64,000 nucleotides of DNA from JBDKLC01 sp040384865 (GTDB taxonomy: Bacteria > Patescibacteriota > Minisyncoccia > Phycocordibacterales > CAIZLB01). The stretch covers positions 62,001 to 126,000 of the forward strand of contig JAZKIM010000004.1 in assembly GCA_040384865.1 (NCBI GenBank), in the 5' to 3' direction. This document shows, piece by piece, positions 33,060-42,341 of the stretch; within the stretch, counting starts at the first letter, position 1; each line of letters starts with the position of its first letter. Under the pieces are notes generated by a model. The model saw only the letters and a program-made list of their open reading frames with translations. It was not told the origin of the DNA and made no database searches. The translations under genes were made by a program, and so were the position numbers.

Positions 33060-33458
33060 ATGAAAGGATCTAGCTATCTTGAAGGTTTTAGTAAATTGAA
33101 TCAAGAATCTCCTCGCGTCGGACACAAGGAGGTTCTTGATGCGCTCATACAGTTAAAAAAAGAGGGAATTAATGATCTTCAGGATATGGAAAATAAGGAT
33201 GTGCTGCGAGCATTCGAACTTTTTAAATTATGGGCAGCAGAAACTGAAGCTGAAGAAAATCTCCAGAAAAAACTGATCGGATATTTGGATCAGTATGCTA
33301 TCGGCCTAGAAGCTGATTGGGTAAATAACCCTAGCGAACTTAGAGAAATGGATAAAAATATTTCTCAGCAATTAGATCAAGTGGGAGACGATAATGTTCC
33401 TGATTTTAGAGAGAGGGTAAAATATTATAGAGACAAAATAAAAGAGAAATTGGGTTAA
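33060..33458 (+). CDS. hypothetical protein, 132 residues
   Basis: This is a soluble, acidic, mostly helical protein beginning MKGSSYLEGFSKLNQESPRV and ending RDKIKEKLG. I recognise no family. TATAAT lies six bases before its ATG, and the intervening AGGAGC also resembles a Shine-Dalgarno sequence but touches the start codon. It lies alone before a secreted protein gene. Confidence 0.75.
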   Translation: MKGSSYLEGFSKLNQESPRVGHKEVLDALIQLKKEGINDLQDMENKDVLRAFELFKLWAAETEAEENLQKKLIGYLDQYAIGLEADWVNNPSELREMDKNISQQLDQVGDDNVPDFRERVKYYRDKIKEKLG

Positions 33459-33528
33459 TGTCGTACATTCCTTGTTATAAGGAAGTTTTTGTGTTTAGAT
33501 ATATTAGTACACTATTTATATAATTTTA

Positions 33529-34911
33529 ATGAAAAAACAATTTTTGTCAGGTGTGATTGCGACGGTGTTACTGTTTGGTTTGTTGTGTTCCCGTGCAGAG
33601 GCCTCTGATGATTTAGTTTTTCGTATATCAAATCTTCAGTCTCAAATCGCTTCACTGACAGTTGGGCTTAATGCCCTCTTGGCTCAGCAAGCAAGCACAA
33701 CTCCTAGCTTAATTGTTGTAAGTCCGAACGGCGGAGAAAGTTATAGAATAGGGGATGTCGTCAATATTAAGTGGACAGCCTCAAATCTTTCTACCAGTTC
33801 AAGTGTTTATATTGAGCTTAGGTCAAGTGCTGGCGTAAGCCCAGTAGCTACCAAAATTGCTGTTGTTCCAGCCATAGGCCTTTACTATTCTTGGAAAATT
33901 CCAAGTACGGTAACTGCGGGATCGTACATAATAGAAATTTACAAGGCCAATAAGTATGGAAACATTGACTCTAATAGCTCGGTTAAAGATATAAGCGACG
34001 CATCGTTTACTATCACGTCTAGCACCGGTACTCTTCAGGGGTATTATTTTACTAAAAATTTAGGCCTTGGTTCAGAGGGTGCGGATGTAAGGATGCTTCA
34101 AAAGTTTTTAGTATCAAAAGGATTTCTATCTTCATCTGATGTGAGCGGTTATTTCGGCAATCGCACCAAAACTGCTCTTGCAGGCTATCAGGCATCAGTT
34201 GGAATTGCCCCTGCTGACGGATACTTCGGACCAATTACCAGAGCAAGGGTGAATGCTGAGCTTGCTACGAGTCCGATAGTCGCATCTCTTGTTATTACTA
34301 GTCCAATCGGGGATATGTGGATGGCAAGTTCCTCCAACAAAATCACTTGGACAGCAAGTCAAAACATAGCAACGGTCCGGTTAGCTAGTTATTTGTTAGG
34401 AACTTCTAAAAATGGATATTTTGCCCAGGGGATTCCGGCTTCGCAAGGCTACTACAATTTTACGACAGGGCCGAGTCCTCTTTTAGGGAGTTTTATCCTA
34501 GAAATAGAAGGGCTTGATGTTAATAACAATGTTATTGCAACAGCGAAAACAACTTTTTCGATTATTGCAAGCAATAGTCCGATTATTAAATCTATAAGTT
34601 CCACCTCTGGTATTTCAGGGCAGGCAATCACTATTACAGGAAGCGGATTTATTAACGGTAATAATAACGGATATGGTTCGAGCGAGGTTGATTTTTTGAA
34701 AGGTGGAGTTTGGGTTGGAACGATTGCTCCAGTAGCCACTGACCCTTTAGCAATATCTTTGGATGGAACCGTTCTGAAATTCACCCTCGATCCAGTCTTT
34801 GTTGCCAATATCGGTTCAGGTACATATCAGCTACAAGTATCAAACCCGATTACTGGTGGAAAAAGTAACACTGTGCAGTTTACGGTTCTTCCTTTCTACG
34901 GCACTTACTAG
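33529..34911 (+). CDS. secreted protein with Ig-like, peptidoglycan-binding and IPT/TIG domains
   Basis: The 460-residue product has a signal peptide (MKKQFLSGVIATVLLFGLL, cleavage near AEA-SDD). An Ig-like module starts at VVSPNGGESYRIGDVVNIKW. A PG_binding_1 domain follows near residues 175-245 (GSEGADVRMLQKFLVSKGF, DGYFGPITRARV). The C-terminal part (IIKSISSTSGISGQAITITG) is an IPT/TIG-like domain. It probably sits outside the cell and binds the wall. The first module resembles the C-terminus of the protein at 56562. TATAAT lies four bases before the ATG. Confidence 0.85.
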   Translation: MKKQFLSGVIATVLLFGLLCSRAEASDDLVFRISNLQSQIASLTVGLNALLAQQASTTPSLIVVSPNGGESYRIGDVVNIKWTASNLSTSSSVYIELRSSAGVSPVATKIAVVPAIGLYYSWKIPSTVTAGSYIIEIYKANKYGNIDSNSSVKDISDASFTITSSTGTLQGYYFTKNLGLGSEGADVRMLQKFLVSKGFLSSSDVSGYFGNRTKTALAGYQASVGIAPADGYFGPITRARVNAELATSPIVASLVITSPIGDMWMASSSNKITWTASQNIATVRLASYLLGTSKNGYFAQGIPASQGYYNFTTGPSPLLGSFILEIEGLDVNNNVIATAKTTFSIIASNSPIIKSISSTSGISGQAITITGSGFINGNNNGYGSSEVDFLKGGVWVGTIAPVATDPLAISLDGTVLKFTLDPVFVANIGSGTYQLQVSNPITGGKSNTVQFTVLPFYGTY

Positions 34912-34924
34912 TTTTAAGAAACAA

Positions 34925-35080
34925 ATTTAGTTCGTTGTTGGATCCTTTATATCACGCAGGTGATCATCCCACGCAAGCACTTTCCAGAGTCTACTTTTTC
35001 GTAGACCGAATAGTCTTTAACATCCTTTCAAATACAATAGGGCAGTACAGAAAGAGTGTCGCTGAGAAACTAAAGCGGAC
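34925..35080 (-). pseudogene. decayed fragment of a phosphoglycerate mutase-like gene
   Basis: On the minus strand one frame reads FGLRKSRLWKVLAWDDHL and ends RDIKDPTTN-stop. This matches the C-terminus of the neighbouring intact protein (FGPSKDKRWEILAWDDYTRD). The preceding bases match further only after a frameshift and contain stops. It is a remnant of a tandem duplicate or of recombination. Confidence 0.7.
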
Positions 35081-35083
35081 TCC

Positions 35084-35761
35084 TTAAATCCCTCCAGTCT
35101 TTTTTGTGTCTCTCGTGTAATCATCCCACGCTAGTATCTCCCAGCGCTTGTCTTTTGATGGTCCAAATATTCCTCGCTTGTATTGGCAAATAGTGATGGC
35201 TGCATTATTCGATGCATTAAAAAAGCTGAGAGTGTTGTACGTTGCAGAATTTAATTGTTCCCCAAACTCGATATAAGCAACAACCATGCGTAGAAAAATG
35301 CCATGAGTAACGACAAGAATGTTTTTTTCTCTTCGCGAAGCAAGATACTCAAGTAGTGTTCTAGCCCGATTCTTTAAATCGTCAAAATTTTCCTCGTCCG
35401 AATAGCGGTAAGCATCATCGTGGAAGCTTTTGTCTATCGTATCAACGATACGTTTAACCTCAGGGTCGGTCATTGATTTTCCAATGATTTCAGATGGATT
35501 GCGTCGTTCATGCAAAAGATCGAGATACTCAACTTTTTTAGGAGTGGGGAATTGCTCATTGATAATGGCGGCGGTCTCTTTTGTTCGTACGTAAGGGCTG
35601 ACCAGAATGACATCTAGTTTGTGATGCGCGAGGCGTTTCCCTGTGTCTGCCGCTTGAGCTTGGCCCTTGTCACTGAGACTACCCTCAGAACCTTGGCGAA
35701 TACTAGCAGCGTTCAGTAGGCTTTCCCCGTGTCGGACAAAATAGAAAACTTTTCTTGTCAT
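35084..35761 (-). CDS. histidine phosphatase superfamily protein (phosphoglycerate mutase-like)
   Basis: The 225-residue product starts MTRKVFYFVRHGESLLNAAS with the phospho-accepting His in RHGE. It has SPYVRTKETAAII and the second catalytic His in VVTHGIFLRM. It may be a cofactor-dependent phosphoglycerate mutase or a phosphatase of another substrate. TATACT lies nine bases before the ATG. A decayed copy of its end lies just downstream. Confidence 0.88.
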   Translation of the reverse strand: MTRKVFYFVRHGESLLNAASIRQGSEGSLSDKGQAQAADTGKRLAHHKLDVILVSPYVRTKETAAIINEQFPTPKKVEYLDLLHERRNPSEIIGKSMTDPEVKRIVDTIDKSFHDDAYRYSDEENFDDLKNRARTLLEYLASRREKNILVVTHGIFLRMVVAYIEFGEQLNSATYNTLSFFNASNNAAITICQYKRGIFGPSKDKRWEILAWDDYTRDTKKTGGI

Positions 35762-35821
35762 GTTGGATTTAGTATAGCAGGAATATGATACAATTTTATT
35801 ATTATAACTTTAACGAATATT

Positions 35822-38800
35822 GTGAATATCCTTACCTCACGATTCTCTTCTAAGCGACTGATCACCTCCGGAGTTTTATGTGCCCTTTTCGTCCTGTTGT
35901 CTCTCATACCGTCTCTGTCCAGGGCGGATATAATAAAGTTAAGTACGCCGAAATTTACTAGTGCAGAAAATATATATTGCGGTGCGGTGAAGCTTACATG
36001 GACGAAGTCTCTTGTGGGCGGAATCGTCGTGGTGCCGACGAGGTACAGTTTATACCGTCTTAATCCGTCGACAATGAATTTGGATCGGATAGTTTCAACT
36101 ACCAGTACTTCATATATTGATAGCACTGGGCCACTAGGTACATATTCGTACATCATTCAGTCAGAAAACATCTACGGTATTTCATTAAAGTCAGCCCCGC
36201 TGGTGGGTAATAATAATACAAATTGCACGCCGAAACTAACCGTGACTTGCTCTCTCAGTAAGGTGACCACCCCGAACAGTACTGCCAAAGACTATCTCTG
36301 GACAGCTTCAACAACAGGAGGTACTAGCAATCGCAGTTTTAAATGGAATGATTCTTCTACAAATTTCTCCAGTTCAACAGGTATGTCTCCTTATTTGTAT
36401 AAAAGATATTCTATGCCAGGACTTGTTTTTATGCAGGTAACTGTTACTTCAGGAGTTCAAAAAGTAACAGCAAGTTGTTTGGGTACAATTGCACAGGCGC
36501 CTCTCAATGGACCTGCAGTAGTAACCCGAACAGCTACGACGACAACGTGTGGCAGTGATATTTCCTTCTCTTGGGCGCCTGTAACAAAAGCCACAGGATA
36601 TTCAGTTTACCGATCTACTGGTCCGGCGAGCGACATGGCCACGTGGACAAAAATTGCTACTAATATAGGGCAGACGCAGTTTACCGACCCTTTTTCTAGC
36701 GTAAAAGCATCCACTACCTATTTTTACCGAGTGACATCTCTTATTGGTGACATTGAACCAACGGGACTTTCTTCGAATGTTATCCCTTTTGTTTCTCCAT
36801 ATTATCAGCTCAAGGTTAAAACGGATGATGCCTGTGGCACTTTACCACCAGGCCCAGTAGCTTCTACCACTCTTCCTGCAGCACCCTTAACCTTCACCGC
36901 TAAAGAAGGGGCTACTTGCCAAGATCCGGCTATTTTAAAGTGGTCACCGGTCATAGGTTCAAAAGGATACAAAGTGAAGGCTGCAACCTCGCTAGTTGGA
37001 CCATTCATACAGATCGATAGTTTTGCAACGACATCGTCGAGTACAACCATCACCTATATGGATAAGACGGCCTCTCCAGGGTCAATAATATATAAGGTTT
37101 CCGCATACAATGATTTTGGCACTTCTCTTGAAACGGTCTCGAACATTATAATCCAGCCAGACTGTTATGATCCAGACGGTAAGTTGGACTATCACGATCC
37201 AGATGCTGATGATACAGAAGTAACCCCAAACTATTCTCTTTTCACTGTTAAGTCTTTTGGATCTCCGGAATTTGCTGCTGAACACGGTGATGATATTTAT
37301 GTCATACCTCAGCCGACGTTTCTTGTATATTCAATCAATCCTTCAGATCCAGAGAACTGGATCAGAGTTCAGACTTGCGCAAACTTTTTCTGCGACACAG
37401 ATTCGTTGTATGGAGGAGTTGTATATTTCCCTAAAATAGCACCGGGTAGTTCTGATCTGTTCGACACTATTGTTATGGAAGTTCGAACAGATCAAGGGGT
37501 AAAAAAGATTCTTGGTTATGTACCCAAGAATATTCCAGACGAGGAGTTTATATTTCCAGGTGGAATAAGAAACGTCTCTCTTGATCTACCGTTGAGGTAT
37601 AAAACCCAGATCCCTTCTTATTACGAACAATCTTTAACTATGGGTGTTGATGACGCATATAGATTCCTTAGAATCTCAGGGGCAACTTTGAATGGACATT
37701 TGGACATATATGCTCAGGCATACCATACTTTTACCACAGAAGAACTTAAATCTATTCCTCCAAATACCCCGTATCCTTCGAAAGAGATAAAGACTGCAAC
37801 CGTCGATTTCACTGACGCTACTTCTCCTAATTGGTGGAGTGGTACGACATTCTCGAACTATTCTTCAGGAACTGGTTATGGCGAATCTAACGGTGTGCGT
37901 GTCACGAGGTATCTTTGTGATGGCCAGTCCACTCTTCAGAATTATTTCCAGCTTGGTTTCAACTGGTTTGGCGACACCATTGATAACGGCGACGACACTA
38001 TTTCCACCGGAGTTCAAGCCTCAACTTATGGAAGTAATCTCAATAGGGGAAATTGTGATCAAACTAAAGAATACTATAACAGCAATAGCAGCACAGGCTT
38101 CTATGGAAGCCCTGGAAAGACTCAGTTTAAAAACCCAATTAAATTTTATACCGTTGAAGTGGTTGACTATGATGGCGCACTAATCAAATCTGTTGATATG
38201 TGGGGTGAGTCTGACCCAAATACTATAGGCGGGAATTACAGAGTGTCTGGTGCCGTTACAATAAGATTGAGCAAGTTTGATAGCTATGACGGGATGTTCA
38301 ACGAAGAGGGTCTCTTGTCTGCTAATCCTGACTATACAGAAAGTGTCGACGAGAATAGATATCCATTACTCGCCTCCTTAAGTCTAAAAGAAAAGATATT
38401 TGCTCGATTAGACATGTTGATTCGGTACAATCCTCTTAGTGCTTCTGTAACAGCTGCATTCAGTAAGGTGCAGCAGGTTTTTAGTGGAATAAATAAAAAC
38501 AATCAGACAGCAACGGTATATAGAAAACTAAAAAAGAAAAGTGATTCTTCAAGAATTGCACGCAATGGCAAGGGTAATACTCCTAAAAAAGCTTCAGGCA
38601 CAGCACCTGTCAAGGAAATCGATCTTACGAAAGAGTATGCAACAAGAGACCGTATCGCTTACTGGTTTGCACATGCTGGACAGGTAGGCCCCGCAATTAA
38701 TAGAGCGGATGCAGCAAATTTGGGTGTGTGTACGACAAATGTAAGTAAAAACTGTACGGCGGTTCTGGGTTTAAGTGATGAGTTTATTCTTCAACTTGCC

Positions 38801-39151
38801 CAAATAAGACAGATTAGAAAAAATGCTGAACCAGGAGCACCTGAAACCTCTATCGATTTAATAATTTCTGGAGGAACGGAATTCTGGCTGCATGGTAATA
38901 GAAGTAATGATCGAGCTAGTAACGGCACAAGTCACGGTTATTCTATGACTGTCGACATATCAAAACGAAACGGTTACGGGACATGGATCCTGAAGACTTT
39001 TAATCCTTTCCCTGGCTGTTCGAAATGGCTTGATCTCGGTAATAATCTCAGATTCCTAAATGAAGATTCTGTGCATTTTCATGTCGAAGGATATCCGGTA
39101 AAAGACACTTGTGGTTTTAACAGGGCAAACTTCGAATATTCAAACTATTAG
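35822..39151 (+). CDS. large secreted protein with fibronectin-like repeats and an M15-like peptidase end
   Basis: The 1109-residue product starts at GTG with a signal peptide (LITSGVLCALFVLLSLIPSLSRA region). It has at least three fibronectin III-like modules in the first 450 residues (for example SWAPVTKATGYSVYRSTGP and LKWSPVIGSKGYKVKAA). A central region of about 450 residues is unrecognised. The end has TSHGYSMTVDI and SVHFHVEGYP, whose His/Asp/His arrangement fits M15 D-Ala-D-Ala carboxypeptidases. It likely acts on cell wall outside the cell. A TATAAC box lies 13 bases upstream. Confidence 0.82.
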   Translation: MNILTSRFSSKRLITSGVLCALFVLLSLIPSLSRADIIKLSTPKFTSAENIYCGAVKLTWTKSLVGGIVVVPTRYSLYRLNPSTMNLDRIVSTTSTSYIDSTGPLGTYSYIIQSENIYGISLKSAPLVGNNNTNCTPKLTVTCSLSKVTTPNSTAKDYLWTASTTGGTSNRSFKWNDSSTNFSSSTGMSPYLYKRYSMPGLVFMQVTVTSGVQKVTASCLGTIAQAPLNGPAVVTRTATTTTCGSDISFSWAPVTKATGYSVYRSTGPASDMATWTKIATNIGQTQFTDPFSSVKASTTYFYRVTSLIGDIEPTGLSSNVIPFVSPYYQLKVKTDDACGTLPPGPVASTTLPAAPLTFTAKEGATCQDPAILKWSPVIGSKGYKVKAATSLVGPFIQIDSFATTSSSTTITYMDKTASPGSIIYKVSAYNDFGTSLETVSNIIIQPDCYDPDGKLDYHDPDADDTEVTPNYSLFTVKSFGSPEFAAEHGDDIYVIPQPTFLVYSINPSDPENWIRVQTCANFFCDTDSLYGGVVYFPKIAPGSSDLFDTIVMEVRTDQGVKKILGYVPKNIPDEEFIFPGGIRNVSLDLPLRYKTQIPSYYEQSLTMGVDDAYRFLRISGATLNGHLDIYAQAYHTFTTEELKSIPPNTPYPSKEIKTATVDFTDATSPNWWSGTTFSNYSSGTGYGESNGVRVTRYLCDGQSTLQNYFQLGFNWFGDTIDNGDDTISTGVQASTYGSNLNRGNCDQTKEYYNSNSSTGFYGSPGKTQFKNPIKFYTVEVVDYDGALIKSVDMWGESDPNTIGGNYRVSGAVTIRLSKFDSYDGMFNEEGLLSANPDYTESVDENRYPLLASLSLKEKIFARLDMLIRYNPLSASVTAAFSKVQQVFSGINKNNQTATVYRKLKKKSDSSRIARNGKGNTPKKASGTAPVKEIDLTKEYATRDRIAYWFAHAGQVGPAINRADAANLGVCTTNVSKNCTAVLGLSDEFILQLAQIRQIRKNAEPGAPETSIDLIISGGTEFWLHGNRSNDRASNGTSHGYSMTVDISKRNGYGTWILKTFNPFPGCSKWLDLGNNLRFLNEDSVHFHVEGYPVKDTCGFNRANFEYSNY

Positions 39152-39161
39152 TATAGAGAAA

Positions 39162-39195
39162 TCGCCTGTGTGCAGAGCACGCAGGCGATTGTTTC
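39162..39195 (+). terminator. terminator after the large secreted protein gene
   Basis: AATCGCCTG pairs with CAGGCGATT, followed by GTTT. It lies between this gene and the convergent lipoprotein gene and may serve both. Confidence 0.6.
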
Positions 39196-39214
39196 TGGGG
39201 GCGGGGCGCCCCTG

Positions 39215-39439
39215 TTATTTGTCGGTCGGGTCACCACTGCCGTACTTCTCGCGAAACTCCTGGTAGCTGCTGCTACCGGTTTGTTCGACGAGTTGTTCGA
39301 CAGAGCTGCCGAAGATGCAGGGCTGCGACTCTGGGATAGTCGCAGTGACTTTTTTGATGTGCGCGGGGCTTGAAGAACAGCCGGTCGCGCAGAAGAGGAA
39401 CAAGCCTCCAAGGAGGAAGCGGGGAAGGGTCTTTTTCAT
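39215..39439 (-). CDS. small putative lipoprotein, 74 residues
   Basis: The product has a basic start, a hydrophobic stretch and a lipobox-like end (MKKTLPRFLLGGLFLFCATGC), so Cys at position 21 could be lipidated. The rest is short and polar (EQTGSSSYQEFREKYGSG). TATAAT (39454-39449) lies nine bases before the ATG. I know no family. A frame on the other strand overlaps it but has no such features. Confidence 0.6.
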   Translation of the reverse strand: MKKTLPRFLLGGLFLFCATGCSSSPAHIKKVTATIPESQPCIFGSSVEQLVEQTGSSSYQEFREKYGSGDPTDK

Positions 39440-39562
39440 TCAGGCCATATTATATCACAACTGAGTATGTTTGTCTATAGGTCCATAAAAGCACGCTTTT
39501 AAGTCATTTTTCTAGCAAAGAGGGTGCTATAAGGGCATCGTAATGTTAGAATGTGGAGCATC

Positions 39563-40903
39563 ATGTCTACCTATCATTTCTGGCACAATTGTGTTTCCTG
39601 CGGCAAAGATTTCTCTCCTGATAAGTTCCTCTACACTTGTCCTTCGTGTGGCGGCCTCCTGCTGGTTGCTCGAGATGAGCAATATATAAAAGATACCATC
39701 GGTACAGGAGAAAAAATCAGAAACTATTTTGACGACCTTCGTTTTGGAAAACGTCGGAAAGAATATCCGAATGATTCAGGTGTATGGCTTTGGCGAGATT
39801 TCATTTTGCCTGGCTTCCCAGAATCAGCGATCATTTCTCTTAAGGAAGGTCAGACTGACCTCTTTGAAATCCCAGACTGGCTTAAAAAAGAAGTTGGACT
39901 CAAGAACCTTTTCATTAAACTCGAGGGCCAGGCACCATCAGAGAGTTTTAAGGATCGCGGCATGCCTGTTGCTGTCTCTGATGCTCTACGCCTCCAGCAA
40001 GAGTTTCCTGAACTCGGCATTACCGGTATATCGTGCGCCTCAACAGGCGACACTTCGGCCGCTGCTGCGATATATTCTGCATACCGACGAGACAAGCTCT
40101 CTTGTTTGGTGCTTCTTCCATTTGAAAAGATATCTGATCCTCAATTGTTTCAGGCGATGGCTCACGGGGCGGATGTACGCGCGATCAAACACCCCAACGG
40201 TTTCGATGGTTGTATGAAATTGATTCAAGAATTTACCTTGCATCATCCTGAATTGGCTTTAGTGAATAGTAAGAATGACATGAGGGTTGTCGGGCAGGAA
40301 ACGATCGGCCTTGAAATCATTCAGGATCTTTCCTGGAAAGCACCTGAGTGGATCGCCCTTCCGGTAGGAAATGGCGGAAACCTTACAGCACTTCTTAGTG
40401 GACTCCTTCGCGCAAAAGAATTTGGAATGATAGATAGTTTGCCAAAGATTATCGTTGGACAAACTACGGCAGCTGATACCTTGGTGCGATGGCAGGAGAG
40501 TGGCTATGAAAAATATGAGCCAGGGGAATATACAGATACGATTGCCAGTGCTATGAATATTAATAACCCGGTTAGTTTTCCTCGAATTCAAAAGTTGTAT
40601 AAAAACTTTGACTTACATTTCTATCGCGTTTCAGAATCTGAGATTCAAAGGACATGGGCGCAGTTTACTCGAGCGGGGGCAAATATTTGTCCACAATCTG
40701 CCGTTGCTTTGAATGCTGTGCTTCAGGCGAAGGCGAAGGGACTTGTGAAAGAAACCGACACTGTTGTTTCGGTTTCCACTGCTTCATCAATCAAATTTGC
40801 GGAAACGGGAATTGTACATCATAAGACTGGAAAGAAAGAGGATTTCGCTAATCCATATGAAATCATAGATGGAACAGTGGGGGCTTTGGAGAAGAGTTTG
40901 TAA
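39563..40903 (+). CDS. thrC: threonine synthase
   Basis: The 446-residue product begins with a zinc-ribbon-like region (CVSCGKDF, CPSCGG) and has the PLP lysine in ESFKDRG (Lys130), the phosphate-binding GNGGNLTAL loop and SCASTGDTSAAAA. It converts O-phosphohomoserine to threonine. No other threonine genes are in the window. The start at 39563 follows TAGAAT by ten bases and GGAG by five; an ATG at 39551 is also in frame. Confidence 0.93.
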   Translation: MSTYHFWHNCVSCGKDFSPDKFLYTCPSCGGLLLVARDEQYIKDTIGTGEKIRNYFDDLRFGKRRKEYPNDSGVWLWRDFILPGFPESAIISLKEGQTDLFEIPDWLKKEVGLKNLFIKLEGQAPSESFKDRGMPVAVSDALRLQQEFPELGITGISCASTGDTSAAAAIYSAYRRDKLSCLVLLPFEKISDPQLFQAMAHGADVRAIKHPNGFDGCMKLIQEFTLHHPELALVNSKNDMRVVGQETIGLEIIQDLSWKAPEWIALPVGNGGNLTALLSGLLRAKEFGMIDSLPKIIVGQTTAADTLVRWQESGYEKYEPGEYTDTIASAMNINNPVSFPRIQKLYKNFDLHFYRVSESEIQRTWAQFTRAGANICPQSAVALNAVLQAKAKGLVKETDTVVSVSTASSIKFAETGIVHHKTGKKEDFANPYEIIDGTVGALEKSL

Positions 40904-40920
40904 GATACAAGAATGCAAAA

Positions 40921-40951
40921 CAAAAAACCGCCCATAGGGGCGGTTTTTTGT
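40921..40951. terminator. bidirectional intrinsic terminator (thrC/cold-shock gene)
   Basis: AAAAAACCGCCC pairs with GGGGCGGTTTTTT around a four-base loop. It lies between the convergent thrC and cold-shock genes. Confidence 0.92.
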
Positions 40952-40958
40952 TGGTAGG

Positions 40959-41156
40959 TTATGCTCGCTTGACGTTCACGGCATTCTTTCCTTTGTCAGT
41001 TTCCTCTGTTTCAAAAGAAACAGCGTCGCCTTCGCGAAGTTCATCGAACTTAACATCTACGAGAGAGTTAGTGTGAAAGAAAATATCCTTTCCTCCATCT
41101 TCTGGAGCGATAAAACCAAAACCTTTTTCCATAATCTTCTTGATTACTCCTTTCAT
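40959..41156 (-). CDS. cold-shock domain protein
   Basis: The 65-residue product has the RNA-binding motifs KGFGFI and DIFFH of the CspA family. It binds single-stranded RNA and melts structure. Its ATG is in the context CTAACCCCATG, without a Shine-Dalgarno sequence, and is preceded by a leader of about 77 bases from a strong promoter, a layout common for cold-shock genes. Confidence 0.94.
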   Translation of the reverse strand: MKGVIKKIMEKGFGFIAPEDGGKDIFFHTNSLVDVKFDELREGDAVSFETEETDKGKNAVNVKRA

Positions 41157-41239
41157 GGGGTTAGTTTGTTAGTTAATAATATACAAATGTAATTTCTTCG
41201 AAACTCGACGTGTTCTAAATAGGCTCTTTGTTGCTGACA

Positions 41240-41268
41240 ATGGTATCATGGCGAGGTTGGTTTGTCAA
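41240..41268 (-). promoter_or_regulatory. promoter of the cold-shock gene
   Basis: On the minus strand TTGACA (41268-41263), 17 bases and TACCAT (41245-41240) form a promoter. Transcription would start near 41233. Confidence 0.65.
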
Positions 41269-41278
41269 ATCAAAAGAA

Positions 41279-41321
41279 AAACGCTCTCACCCAGTATTAC
41301 TACTTTGGTGAGAGCGTTTGC
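41279..41321. terminator. bidirectional terminator downstream of the 276-residue gene
   Basis: AAACGCTCTCACC pairs with GGTGAGAGCGTTT. On the minus strand it lies directly after the gene at 41340-42170. Confidence 0.85.
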
Positions 41322-41339
41322 ATCGGCATGTTGCGGACG

Positions 41340-42170
41340 CTACTTTTTTGCCTCGTTGAGGCCGACGATGAACTTGGTCATCTCCTCGAGTTGTTTGGAG
41401 GTTGTTCGACAACCGGCGAAGGCTTGGCTTTCTGGATTGCCAAATCCTTTGCCACCACCCCATCCGTCGAACTTTTCCTTCACAGCCTTGCAGATGTCGC
41501 CAGGCCCGAAGTAATTGAGTTCGTAGGGAACGTCGTCGTAGGCATCGCTTTCCAGGTACATGTCGAGTTCGCCTTCGTGGGCAAGCGTCAGACAACGCAC
41601 CAGAAGGTTTTCTTTACCGTTCGGCCAGGTCTGAAAAAGACGATCGGTAACCGGTGAGCACTTGTTGCTGTAACGCAGGTTGACGATGACGACACCACCG
41701 CGTTCCACGCGATTGGAGATGCTGTGTTCAGCTTCCTCCTCCATTTGATTCGTCACACCCTGCGCTTGGCGGTCGGCGAGACGGATTCCGTAAATTTCGT
41801 CGTCGGTTGCCCCCATTTCAAGCATTGCAGGAATGTAGCCAGAATCATTCGCGGCGACGAGTTCATCGTGCCGAAAAGGTTTCACTCCGATCCATTTTAG
41901 GACCTGCAGGATCGAGGCGGGTTCGCCAGAGCGATTGCCGTGGTGATTAATGTCGCCGACGGGTTCACAGAGCTGAGTGTCAAACTCGAGTTCGACGCAG
42001 ACTGGCGTGATCCCTTGCTGCAATGCCTCGTCGATCTCAGAGGCATAATCCGAAGTCTTGGCGCCCCAGTCGAGGCCTTTGTCTGCGAAGGGAATGCTGT
42101 GTTCCTGCAGTCGCTGACGGATGGTCAGCATTTCGAGGTCATGGCCTCCCAAGAAGAACATGTATTTCAT
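41340..42170 (-). CDS. hypothetical protein with a DHH-like motif
   Basis: The 276-residue product begins MKYMFFLGGHDLEMLTIRQ and contains VGDINHHGNRSGEPASILQ, IPAMLEMGATDDEIYGIR and GKGFGNPESQAFAG. The first resembles the DHH motif of DHH phosphoesterases (Asp-His-His reads D-x-N-H-H here), but the rest does not settle it. I assign no function. It is GC-rich with mixed Arg codons, unlike the ribosomal genes. I use the ATG at 42170; an in-frame TTG lies six bases upstream. Confidence 0.65.
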   Translation of the reverse strand: MKYMFFLGGHDLEMLTIRQRLQEHSIPFADKGLDWGAKTSDYASEIDEALQQGITPVCVELEFDTQLCEPVGDINHHGNRSGEPASILQVLKWIGVKPFRHDELVAANDSGYIPAMLEMGATDDEIYGIRLADRQAQGVTNQMEEEAEHSISNRVERGGVVIVNLRYSNKCSPVTDRLFQTWPNGKENLLVRCLTLAHEGELDMYLESDAYDDVPYELNYFGPGDICKAVKEKFDGWGGGKGFGNPESQAFAGCRTTSKQLEEMTKFIVGLNEAKK

Positions 42171-42204
42171 TTTCAAAGGTCCAGCTTAGAAGTACGAGTG
42201 ATTG

Positions 42205-42250
42205 ATAATATTCACTCATCCAGTTTGTGGTTTAGGATGCCTAAGGGCAG
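42205..42250 (+). repeat. short diverged repeat, copy A
   Basis: The segment with GATAATATTCA and GTTTAGGATGCCTAA resembles 54209-54256 (GATAATATTCA, GTTTAAGGATGTCTTAA). Both copies lie in gaps between a minus-strand and a plus-strand gene. The meaning is unknown. Confidence 0.4.
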
Positions 42251-42341
42251 CTTCAGGGCTAGTTCGGGTCTTACAGTACCACTTAATCCGTATTACGTCA
42301 AATACAAAAAAATGCGGAATTAACGTATACTAAAAACACTC

